Assembly: GCA_024639035.1 (NCBI GenBank)
Contig: JAHEJE010000152.1
Coordinates: 1-7,226, forward strand
Direction: 5' to 3'
Length of the DNA: 7,226 nucleotides
From: Alphaproteobacteria bacterium
GTDB taxonomy: Bacteria; Pseudomonadota; Alphaproteobacteria; Rhizobiales; Aestuariivirgaceae
The first letter of the stretch is position 1; the number at the start of each line of letters is the position of its first letter. Shown one piece after another: positions 1 to 5,460 of the stretch. The position numbers and the translations under genes were made by a program. Under the pieces are notes generated by a model. It saw only the letters and a list, made by a program, of their open reading frames with translations. It was not told the DNA's origin and searched no databases.

Positions 1-173
1 ACCGTGCAGCCGCGGTCAAGCAGGCATTGGTCGATACCTTTGATATCGATCCGCGCAATCTCGTGACGGAAGGTTATGGCGAGCAGTACTTGAAGATCCC
101 GACCGAGGAAGCCGAACCAAGAAACCGCCGGGTAACAATGCGCCGCATCACGCCGCTAATTGCGAGCAATTAG
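1..173 (+). CDS. OmpA-family protein, C-terminal end (5' truncated by window)
   Basis: Only the last 56 codons are present. The reading frame begins at base 3 and ends at the TAG at 171-173. The translation includes VTEGYGEQYLKIPTEEAEPRNRRV, split here as VTEGYGEQYLK and EAEPRNRRVTMRRITPLI. This is the end of an OmpA/MotB-type peptidoglycan-binding domain: the G-Y-G-E/Q-x-x-L segment followed by N-R-R-V, where the arginine belongs to the conserved diaminopimelate-binding surface of the fold. Such proteins anchor the outer membrane or an envelope complex to peptidoglycan. The N-terminal part lies outside the window, so I cannot tell a simple OmpA porin from a lipoprotein or a larger repeat protein. 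No clear rho-independent terminator follows. The gene probably marks the undisturbed chromosome next to the tRNA scar. Confidence 0.85.
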   Translation, partial: RAAAVKQALVDTFDIDPRNLVTEGYGEQYLKIPTEEAEPRNRRVTMRRITPLIASN

Positions 174-242
174 GCCCCGGCGCTGATGCCCTCGAAACGC
201 CTACTAAAGCACTGAAATATATATTGAAAATACCTTAGGGAA

Positions 243-287
243 TGGTGGAGTCAGGCGGAATCGAACCGCCCACCTCTTGAATGCCAT
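243..287 (-). pseudogene. 3' fragment of tRNA-Ala(GGC); probable attachment-site scar
   Basis: Read on the minus strand, this stretch contains the anticodon loop ATGGCAT (anticodon GGC), the 3' half of the anticodon stem TCAAG, the variable loop AGGTG, a well-paired T arm (GGCGG-TTCGATT-CCGCC), the 3' half of the acceptor stem and an encoded ACCA end. This pattern matches tRNA-Ala(GGC). The next bases upstream on that strand are GCCCC rather than the CTTGA needed for the anticodon stem. No D arm or 5' acceptor strand follows within a tRNA length, so this is not a functional tRNA gene. A break at the anticodon loop is typical of the crossover region used by tyrosine integrases. I infer an att site left by an integrated element lying to the right; a simple deletion is the alternative. 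Confidence 0.8.
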
Positions 288-528
288 GGGGCAAATCGGT
301 TTGTTGGGGCATTGAACAAGATCGGAACTCATTGGACGATATTGCACCAAAATGGAGGGCGGAATTGGACGTGCGGCGTGAGCCCAGGCGGGGCAATGTC
401 GTCAAATGCGGTGCAGTCTCGTGCGGGTGACCAAAGAGGGACCGAGCTGGCCATTCAGCCGCCATTGGTCCGCTTTGGGATGATCAACGGACTTACTTGC
501 CAGCAGACAGTCAGGACCGTAGATGACC
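288..528. other. Non-coding stretch between the tRNA scar and the IS
   Basis: I see no gene here. Open frames exist on both strands (one from 312 runs on into the IS), but their translations resemble no family I know, lack ribosome binding sites and cross the IS boundary. The stretch contains CCGCTTTGGG at 470-479, related in inverse orientation to CCCAAAACGG at 2121-2130 on the far side of the IS. It also contains a weak 5-bp inverted repeat, GTCCG/CGGAC. It may be the edge of an integrated element or decayed DNA. Confidence 0.4.
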
Positions 529-547
529 GAGGCTTTGTGGAAACGCG
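529..547 (+). repeat. Left terminal inverted repeat of the IS
   Basis: This 19-bp end pairs with 2100-2118 with three mismatches, one of them at the outermost base. Weaker similarity (a shared GGTT followed by GAAT) continues inward, so the transposase-binding region may be about 30 bp. It also supplies the likely -35 element TTGTGG for transposase expression. Confidence 0.8.
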
Positions 548-562
548 CGAGTCGGTTAGAAT
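535..562 (+). promoter_or_regulatory. Candidate sigma70 promoter of the IS transposase
   Basis: TTGTGG at 535-540 and TAGAAT at 557-562 are separated by 16 bp. The -10 matches the consensus at five of six positions; the -35 is weaker. The -35 lies inside the terminal repeat, so transposase bound to the end could repress its own gene. This is inferred from hexamer matches only. Confidence 0.4.
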
Positions 563-585
563 TCTTCAAGTGATTGGACGATTGT

Positions 586-2025
586 ATGAAGCGTTTCGTC
601 GAGGGTGAGGGTCGGGGGCAAGCCACACTTCTGCCTGCGGGTTTGGAAGACCATGTCGGTGAGGACAATCCGGTCCGCGTCATTGATGCCTTCATTGACG
701 AACTGGATTTGGGCGCAGTTGGTTTTTCGGGCGTTGTGCCGGAAGCGACGGGACGTCCCGGCTATCATCCTGCGACGCTGTTGAAGATCTATCTCTACAG
801 TTATCTGAACCGGATCCAATCGAGCCGGAGGCTGGAGCGCGAGATCCAGCGCAACATTGAGCTTATGTGGTTGACTGGCCGGCTGATGCCGGACTTCAAG
901 ACGATTGCCGACTTCCGGCGCGACAACGGTCCGGCGATCCGTGCTGCCAGCGCACACTTCATCGTGCTGTGCCGTCAGTTCAACCTGTTCACCCGGGCGG
1001 TCATGGCCATCGACGGCAGCAAGTTCAAAGCCGTGAACAACCGCGATAAAAACTTCACGGTGCACAAGGTCGCCAAGCGCATCGAACAGGTTGAGGCCAG
1101 CATCGCACGGTATCTTAGCGCGTTGGAACGTGCCGACCGTCAGGACGACGATATTGCTGAAGCAAAGGCGGCCCGGATCACGGAGAAGATCGAAGGCCTG
1201 CGGCGGCAGATGAGGTCGTTGAAGGAAATGGAACGGCAGGTGGAGGCTGCGCCCGACAAGCAGGTCTCGCTGAGCGATCCCGATGCCAGATCGATGGCGA
1301 CCAGCGGCAAAGGCACCGGCACCGTGGGCTATAACGTTCAGATCGCCGTTGACGCCGAGCATCATCTAATCGTCACACATGAGGTGACCAATGTCGGCAG
1401 CGATCGCGCGCAATTGACCTACATTGGCACAAAGGCCCGTGATGTGAGCGGGTATGCAGAAGTCACTGTGCTGGCGGACCGGGGCTATTACAACCGCGAT
1501 GAAATGCTGGCCTGCGAGGGAACTGGCATACAGCCCTGCATTCCCAAGACGCAGACATCCGCCAATGCCAAGCGCGGCCACTTCACCGTAGCGGACTTCA
1601 TCTACGATCCCGATAACGATCGCTATACCTGCCCGACGGGCAAGCACCTGAGCAAAGGAAAAGTGCGCTCAGGCCGTCGGCAAGATATCGATCATTACCG
1701 TAACCTCACGGCCTGCGCGACGTGTGCTCTTAAGTCCAAATGCACGCACGACAAGCACAAACGGCTAAAGCGCTGGGAGCATGAGAGCGTCCTCGACAAG
1801 ATGCAGGCAAGGCTCGATCGAATGCCCGATGCCATGACCATCCGCAGGCAGACCGTCGAGCATCCCTTCGCCACCCTGAAGGCCTGGATGGGCAGTACCC
1901 ACTTTCTGACTAGGACCCTTGAAAAAGTCAAAACCGAGATGGCCTTGAGCGTTTTGGCCTATAATCTGAAGCGAATGGTCAACATCTTCGGCGTCAGACC
2001 ACCAATGAACGCCATCACAAGCTGA
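586..2025 (+). CDS. IS1182-family DDE transposase
   Basis: This 479-residue protein would cut and join the ends of the surrounding IS. The N-terminal third (residues about 5-115) is the DUF772-like region typical of the family, with the hallmark stretches TGRPGYHPATLLKIYLY, RRLEREIQRN and LMPDFKTIADFRRDN. The catalytic DDE residues are visible: D143 in AIDGSK, D298 in VLADRGYY and E425 in VEHPFATLKAWMG. A charged helical, coiled-coil-like insert lies between the first two (about residues 165-225). A cysteine cluster, CATCALKSKC, precedes the last, as in relatives, and may bind zinc. I chose ATG 586 because family members begin with MKRF-like sequence; the frame stays open back to a TTG at 574, giving four extra residues. 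No strong Shine-Dalgarno precedes either start. The gene is unbroken and nearly fills the element. Confidence 0.95.
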   Translation: MKRFVEGEGRGQATLLPAGLEDHVGEDNPVRVIDAFIDELDLGAVGFSGVVPEATGRPGYHPATLLKIYLYSYLNRIQSSRRLEREIQRNIELMWLTGRLMPDFKTIADFRRDNGPAIRAASAHFIVLCRQFNLFTRAVMAIDGSKFKAVNNRDKNFTVHKVAKRIEQVEASIARYLSALERADRQDDDIAEAKAARITEKIEGLRRQMRSLKEMERQVEAAPDKQVSLSDPDARSMATSGKGTGTVGYNVQIAVDAEHHLIVTHEVTNVGSDRAQLTYIGTKARDVSGYAEVTVLADRGYYNRDEMLACEGTGIQPCIPKTQTSANAKRGHFTVADFIYDPDNDRYTCPTGKHLSKGKVRSGRRQDIDHYRNLTACATCALKSKCTHDKHKRLKRWEHESVLDKMQARLDRMPDAMTIRRQTVEHPFATLKAWMGSTHFLTRTLEKVKTEMALSVLAYNLKRMVNIFGVRPPMNAITS

Positions 2026-2099
2026 TCCCAATTGAATGCGCCCCCCCACGCGCCACACCGACAACACGCAAAAGCAGACACCATTCGCAACCATCAGCC

Positions 2100-2118
2100 C
2101 GTGTTTCCACACAGCCTG
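2100..2118 (-). repeat. Right terminal inverted repeat of the IS
   Basis: The reverse complement of this stretch matches the left end at 16 of 19 positions, including the uninterrupted core TGTGGAAAC. It lies 74 bp beyond the transposase stop codon and is followed at once by the right GACC copy. Confidence 0.8.
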
Positions 2119-2274
2119 GACCCAAAACGGTCATTCCTCGCCTCAAATTGTCGATCGGGACGCACCTTGTCCTGGTCCCGGAGGGCAAATTGTTCCGGGG
2201 CAATTACCTGTCGTATATCCAATTGCTTGCGGATCAATCACGGCAGAGATCGTGCCAAAGTTGGCAACGACAGG
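2119..2274. other. Non-coding stretch between the IS and the lectin-like gene
   Basis: This is the 3' side of the lectin-like gene. It holds the right GACC copy, a CCCAAAACGGTCATT segment that forms part of the pre-insertion stem-loop, and a possible stem CCCGGA-N11-TCCGGG (2177-2199) overlapping AATTG-N8-CAATT (2188-2205). Neither stem is followed by a T run on either strand, so I do not call a terminator. A plus-strand frame from about 2148 translates plausibly for some 30 residues, then runs antisense through the lectin-like gene. Confidence 0.4.
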
Positions 2275-2916
2275 TCAATCGGAGGCAAAGCAGTAGAAGT
2301 AGCCATTGCCTCCGGTGCTGCGCAGATTGTCAGGGCTACAACCGCGCGAATTGTGGGCAGCGTTCCAGGATGTGTTGCCGCCGCCGTGGCGATCGTGATG
2401 GCCGACAGTTGCCGAACCCTCGCCATTGGACGTCCAGTTCGAGCAGGTCTTGTCGCCTTCCTGCCGGGGGAAATAGGCCGTTCCGTCGGCCTGTGTCCCG
2501 GTGAGGATATCGTGCTCGTTGCGCTCATCATACCGACCCATGACGCGATTGCCGTTCTCATCGAGGGCGGTGCGCAAGTAGATGTTCGGCATGATGTGCA
2601 GTTGATCGAGATCGACGGCGATCAGTTCACCCTTGGCATTGTACCAGGGCCCTGGGCCGATACGGGTACGGGCAGAAATTCCGCGTTTGCCTTCTTCCTG
2701 GGTCGACAGGTAAGCCCGCCATGTTCTCCCCATGCTGCCAGCTGCCTCGGCAAGCTTCAGGCAGTGAGCATCGGCACCTTCAAGACCACCCAGATTGCCC
2801 CCGTCGCCCATGCCGACGCTCGTCACGAAAAAGCCTATTGGCTGGTCAGCGGCGACACCGGAGACACCCAAGGTCAGGACTATGCCAATCGTGGCAAGCG
2901 TGCCGGCCATTCTCAT
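2275..2916 (-). CDS. Secreted lectin-like protein of unknown ligand
   Basis: The gene encodes 213 residues. Residues 1-23 are a signal peptide: a short basic start, a hydrophobic core and a V-A-A cleavage site before DQPIGFF. The mature protein therefore acts in the periplasm or outside the cell. It resembles a bacterial family often annotated simply as 'lectin', with GFFVTSVG near the N-terminus, GADAHCLKLAEAAG, TWRAYLSTQ, GPGPWYNAKG, HDILTG, TCSNWTS, VGHHDR, SWNAAHNSRGCS and a C-terminal FYCF. The four cysteines (C52, C158, C193, C209) could form two disulfides. No carbohydrate ligand can be read from the sequence, and the family name comes from recollection of annotations. ATG 2914-2916 is preceded by GGGAGGA with 7-nt spacing; ATG at 2908-2910 is a weaker alternative. 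The gene faces away from the decarboxylase and towards the IS, and the dyad at 2976-2996 lies in its likely promoter. Confidence 0.8.
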   Translation of the reverse strand: MRMAGTLATIGIVLTLGVSGVAADQPIGFFVTSVGMGDGGNLGGLEGADAHCLKLAEAAGSMGRTWRAYLSTQEEGKRGISARTRIGPGPWYNAKGELIAVDLDQLHIMPNIYLRTALDENGNRVMGRYDERNEHDILTGTQADGTAYFPRQEGDKTCSNWTSNGEGSATVGHHDRHGGGNTSWNAAHNSRGCSPDNLRSTGGNGYFYCFASD

Positions 2917-2975
2917 CGTCAGATCCTCCCATTTTTCCTCTGTCGAATACCCGCTACAGACGCCGGCAGTCTGAG

Positions 2976-2996
2976 GTTACAGGATAATGCTGTAAC
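2976..2996. promoter_or_regulatory. Operator-like dyad GTTACAG-N7-CTGTAAC
   Basis: A perfect 7-bp inverted repeat with a 7-bp spacer lies in the divergent spacer, 60 bp upstream of the lectin-like start. A further copy, TACCCGCTACAG at 2948-2959, pairs with CTGTAACGGGTA at 2990-3001 at 11 of 12 positions, so the half-site occurs three times in about 55 bp. On the minus strand, a weak TTGCTA-N16-TATCCT (3008 down to 2981) could be the promoter, with its -10 inside the dyad. This suggests a binding site for an unidentified dimeric repressor or activator. Confidence 0.45.
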
Positions 2997-3153
2997 GGGT
3001 AATAGCAAATCGGCGCAAACAGGGATTGCGTAATCGCACAGCTTGGGGTCAGCTGGATCCAACCTCAAGTTTTGGGCAAACATCTTCGGGCGCAGGTAAA
3101 GTGGTGTAATGAGATGGCGAGGATAGCTGCAGCACAGGAGCCGGGCCAAGGTC

Positions 3154-4020
3154 ATGACGAATGTCAACAAGTTGCGAAATCGCTTCCGGCAAGTGCTGGC
3201 CGGGGACAGCTGCGTTCATCCCGCCTCTGTCTTTGATCCAATATCCGCAAGGATTGCTGTTGATATCGGTTTCGAAGTCGGCATGTTCGCCGGTTCGGTC
3301 GCATCGCTGACAGTGCTCGGTGCTCCCGATGCGATCCTGCTCACGCTAACTGAGTTTGCCGAACAGGCACGACGAATTTGCCGCGCAGCTGATTTGCCTT
3401 TGATGTGTGATGCGGATCACGGATACGGCAATGCACTCAATGTCATCCGAACCATCGAAGAGTTGGAGAATGCCGGCGTTGCCGGGATGTCTATCGAAGA
3501 TACCCTGCTTCCGGGCCAGTTCGGCGATCCTGTTACTACCAAGCTGGTGTCGGTCGCCGAAGGTGCGGCTAAAGTCGAGGCTGCACTGGAGGCGCGCCAG
3601 GATGGAGATCTTGTCATCGTCGGCCGCACCAGCGCTGCCGCCATTACAACGGCCAATGACGCGGCGATGCGGCTGAAGGCCTATCAGTCAGCCGGCGCCG
3701 ACGCTCTGTTTGCCGTTGGAGTGCGCAATCGGCAGGATCTGGATGTCATTGCCGCGGCGACCGATCTGCCGTTGATCGTCGGCGGTGTCGGGCCGGAGCT
3801 AATGGACGTCGACTATCTGGCGAGCCGCAATGTGCGATTGGCATTGCAGGGCCATCAACCGTTCGCCGCTGCGGTCCAGGCTACATACGACACGTTGAAG
3901 GCGCTTCGTGAAGGTCGCGCCCCATCACGGCTGCAGCGCGTCGCCAAAGTGGAAACCATGAAACAGCTGATGCGCGATGCGGATTGGCAGACCAGGGTTA
4001 AACAGTATCTGCAGGAATGA
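3154..4020 (+). CDS. PEP mutase/isocitrate lyase superfamily protein, probable oxaloacetate decarboxylase
   Basis: This 288-residue protein is a single-domain (beta/alpha)8 barrel. It matches the Pseudomonas PA4872 type, which decarboxylates oxaloacetate to pyruvate and CO2 with Mg2+ in the cytosol. Visible marks are SVFDP (25-29), AGSVAS (46-51), the metal-site motif DADHGYGNALNV (86-97), IEDTLLP (114-120), GRTS (157-160) and GH at 233-234, near the C-terminal end of the barrel. The K-R/K-C-G-H loop of isocitrate and methylisocitrate lyases is absent, with LLPGQFG in its place. Lyase activity through that cysteine is therefore unlikely. Length equals the usual 285-290. The start fits the family N-terminus (a charged helix, then the SVFDP strand). 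AGGAG at 3136-3140 is 13 nt from the ATG, rather long. No convincing promoter or terminator was found. Substrate is inferred; another 2-oxo acid is possible. Confidence 0.82.
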   Translation: MTNVNKLRNRFRQVLAGDSCVHPASVFDPISARIAVDIGFEVGMFAGSVASLTVLGAPDAILLTLTEFAEQARRICRAADLPLMCDADHGYGNALNVIRTIEELENAGVAGMSIEDTLLPGQFGDPVTTKLVSVAEGAAKVEAALEARQDGDLVIVGRTSAAAITTANDAAMRLKAYQSAGADALFAVGVRNRQDLDVIAAATDLPLIVGGVGPELMDVDYLASRNVRLALQGHQPFAAAVQATYDTLKALREGRAPSRLQRVAKVETMKQLMRDADWQTRVKQYLQE

Positions 4021-4077
4021 CCGCTCGATTGGCCGAATTTGTCGTGCTTCGAGGCGTTGCCGGTTCACTCGCGCAAA

Positions 4078-4101
4078 GTGAAATCGATCTATCGATTGCA
4101 C
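4078..4101. promoter_or_regulatory. 24-bp operator-like dyad with AATCGAT core
   Basis: AATCGAT-CT-ATCGATT is a perfect 7-bp inverted repeat with a 2-bp centre. Extending outward gives GTG and CAC on the two sides with one mismatch, so 10 of 11 positions pair per arm. It lies 58 bp after the decarboxylase stop and about 50 bp upstream of the candidate -35. No T run follows, which favours a protein-binding site over a terminator. Confidence 0.45.
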
Positions 4102-4150
4102 CCTGAGCAGTTTCGAGTTTCTTGCTCTTTTGCCGATGGATTTGATGTGC

Positions 4151-4179
4151 TTGTGAACGTCATATTGCAGGAGTATGAT
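4151..4179 (+). promoter_or_regulatory. Candidate sigma70 promoter of the efflux operon
   Basis: TTGTGA at 4151-4156 and TATGAT at 4174-4179 are separated by the ideal 17 bp; the -10 matches five of six consensus bases and the -35 four. Transcription would start near 4186, giving a leader of about 95 nt. The 6-bp inverted repeat ATTGCA-N11-TGCAAT (4164-4186) surrounds the -10, as expected for a repressor that blocks polymerase. Confidence 0.5.
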
Positions 4180-4209
4180 TTGCAATTGACCATCTGAACG
4201 CATGTCGAT

Positions 4210-4225
4210 GCAGGCAACTGCCTGC
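4210..4225. promoter_or_regulatory. Dyad GCAGGCA-AC-TGCCTGC in the efflux operon leader
   Basis: This perfect 7-bp inverted repeat with a 2-bp centre lies about 25 bp downstream of the predicted transcription start and 56 bp before the adaptor start. It could be a DNA operator or a small GC-rich mRNA hairpin; a 2-nt loop is tight for RNA, which favours DNA binding. Confidence 0.4.
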
Positions 4226-4281
4226 CGCTGTGTTGCAGCGAGAGTTCAGAAAGTCCGGCTTTCTTGAGGAACGGCTGAACC

Positions 4282-5454
4282 ATGCCCAGTCCTGCGTCCA
4301 TGCAGTTGCAATTGTTGCTGTTCGCCATACTGGCGGCAATCGCAGGCGGCATGTGGATCGCCAGGGAGCAGGTGAGCGATGCTGTCGCCCGTCTTGCCGA
4401 CAGCTCTGAGCGGCCAATGACCGCCGCCGTTGACCAGCCCGACAAGAATCGTGGCGTTCCGGTGATCGTTGCCAAAGTGGATCAGGCCATAAACAACGAA
4501 ATGATCGCAGCCGTCGGCACCGCCCGTGCCCGCCGTTCGGTTATGCTGCATGCCGAAACGGACGGCATCATCATCGAACTTGCGCCAAGAGCCGGCGATC
4601 ATGTGAAGAAGGGCGATACGATCGTCCAGCTCGACGCGACCAAGGCGCAGCTTGCTGTACAGATTGCTACCAGGCGCCTGGAGGAAGCTCGCCGGCAATT
4701 CGGCAGGTCCGAATTCCTTCAGAACCGCAGCGTCAATTCCAAGGCCAAGGTCGAGGACGCCAAGACGGCGGAGGAACGGGCCGAGTTGGAACATTTGCAG
4801 GCAGAGGAGGCCATGCACGATCTGAGCATACGGGCACCATTCGACGGTATCGTAGGAATTCCCAATGTCGAGGTTGGCGAGCGGGTGACGACGGCAACGC
4901 CGCTCATTTCACTCGATCAGCGCGATGACGTTCAGGTTGAATTCGAGGTGGCGGAAAAATACCTTTCGCGCCTGTCGGTCGGCGACGCGGTAACCGGTCG
5001 CACGCCGAGCTACGAAGGTAGAAGTTTTGCCGGCCGCATTGAATTCATCGACAGCAGAATCGATCCGACATCTCGGACTGTGAAAGTACGTGCGGTCATT
5101 CCGAACAAGGATGATGTGCTGAGACCCGGCATGTCCTTCGTCGTCGAAGTGGAATTGCCAGGCGAGCAATATGCGGTCGTTCCCGAACTATCGCTGCAAT
5201 GGCGAAAGGGCGAGAGCTACGTCTGGACGGTCGATGACGCAAAAGCGCGCAAGGTTCTGGTGACGGTCGTCAGCCGGCTCAACAGCACGATCCTCGTCGA
5301 AGGCAATCTGCAGCCGAGACAACTCGTCGTGGTTGAAGGTGTACAGCGTTTGCGCCCGGGTCGGCCGGTGCAGTATTCCGCGCCACAGGAAGCCGAACCG
5401 GCAACGACTGGAAACGAACAACCCGTCGTCTCCGCGCGGCCCGACGAAGGCTGA
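4282..5454 (+). CDS. RND efflux pump periplasmic adaptor (membrane fusion protein)
   Basis: The 390-residue protein links an inner-membrane RND permease to an outer-membrane channel. Residues about 8-25 are a hydrophobic segment followed by WIAREQ, which reads as an uncleaved membrane anchor; there is no lipobox cysteine. The first lipoyl half is at about 86-120 (VMLHAETDGIIIELAPRAG and KKGDTIVQLD). An alpha-helical hairpin follows at about 121-178, short as in the MexH/MdtA-like subgroup. The second lipoyl half is at about 180-212 (SIRAPFDGIVG, VGERVTTATPLISLD), the beta-barrel at about 215-292 (with DPTSRTVKVRAVIPN and LRPGMSF), and the membrane-proximal domain at about 295-365. GAGGA at 4266-4270 lies 11 nt before ATG 4282; ATG 4300 is possible and would keep the anchor. 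The stop is 6 nt from the permease start, so the two are co-transcribed. Confidence 0.95.
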   Translation: MPSPASMQLQLLLFAILAAIAGGMWIAREQVSDAVARLADSSERPMTAAVDQPDKNRGVPVIVAKVDQAINNEMIAAVGTARARRSVMLHAETDGIIIELAPRAGDHVKKGDTIVQLDATKAQLAVQIATRRLEEARRQFGRSEFLQNRSVNSKAKVEDAKTAEERAELEHLQAEEAMHDLSIRAPFDGIVGIPNVEVGERVTTATPLISLDQRDDVQVEFEVAEKYLSRLSVGDAVTGRTPSYEGRSFAGRIEFIDSRIDPTSRTVKVRAVIPNKDDVLRPGMSFVVEVELPGEQYAVVPELSLQWRKGESYVWTVDDAKARKVLVTVVSRLNSTILVEGNLQPRQLVVVEGVQRLRPGRPVQYSAPQEAEPATTGNEQPVVSARPDEG

Positions 5455-5460
5455 CCTGCA

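Larger units (their letters stand above)
529..2118 (+). mobile_element. Complete IS1182-family insertion sequence (1590 bp)
   Basis: The element is bounded by imperfect terminal inverted repeats: 529-547 reads GAGGCTTTGTGGAAACGCG and the reverse complement of 2100-2118 reads CAGGCTGTGTGGAAACACG, 16 of 19 identical. It is flanked by a 4-bp direct repeat GACC at 525-528 and 2119-2122, which I take as the target-site duplication. It carries one intact transposase gene and about 90 bp of non-coding DNA after the stop, including seven C at 2041-2047. Size and single-ORF layout fit the IS1182 family. Intact ends and an intact gene suggest it is recent and possibly active. The boundaries rest on the symmetry of the repeats; a shift of one base at each end is possible. 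Confidence 0.85.
4021..4281. promoter_or_regulatory. Regulatory intergenic region upstream of the efflux operon
   Basis: This 261-bp spacer carries a candidate promoter and three dyads, listed separately. It contains no gene I can support. A 21-codon frame at 4202-4267 starts inside the dyad zone, but it has no ribosome binding site and is not convincing as a leader peptide. No rho-independent terminator with a T run follows the decarboxylase. Confidence 0.5.

Noticed and set aside
331..582. Direct repeat ATTGGACGAT at 331-340 and 573-582
   Set aside because: A single exact 10-mer repeat is expected many times by chance in 7 kb, and it does not align with any element boundary.
312..608. 98-codon plus-strand open frame between the tRNA scar and the IS
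   Set aside because: It crosses the IS boundary and ends inside the transposase gene in another frame, has no ribosome binding site, and resembles nothing known.
556..1365. 269-codon minus-strand frame opposite the transposase
   Set aside because: It is a shadow of the transposase reading frame in GC-rich DNA and crosses the conserved DDE coding region.
2177..2205. Possible terminator between the IS and the lectin-like gene
   Set aside because: The two possible stems overlap and exclude each other, are only 5-6 bp, and have no T run on either strand.
2148..2250. Plus-strand stretch translating as GTHLVLVPEGKLFRGNY, perhaps a gene remnant
   Set aside because: It is protein-like for about 30 residues only, matches no family I recognise, and then runs antisense into a real gene.
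2032..3033. 333-codon plus-strand open frame across the lectin-like gene
   Set aside because: It is antisense to a gene with a signal peptide, recognised motifs and a good Shine-Dalgarno. It begins inside the IS, and its translation has no family features.
4202..4267. 21-codon frame in the efflux leader as a possible regulatory leader peptide
   Set aside because: There is no ribosome binding site, no run of a particular codon and no alternative terminator/antiterminator pair nearby; the GCAGGCA dyad alone explains the structure.
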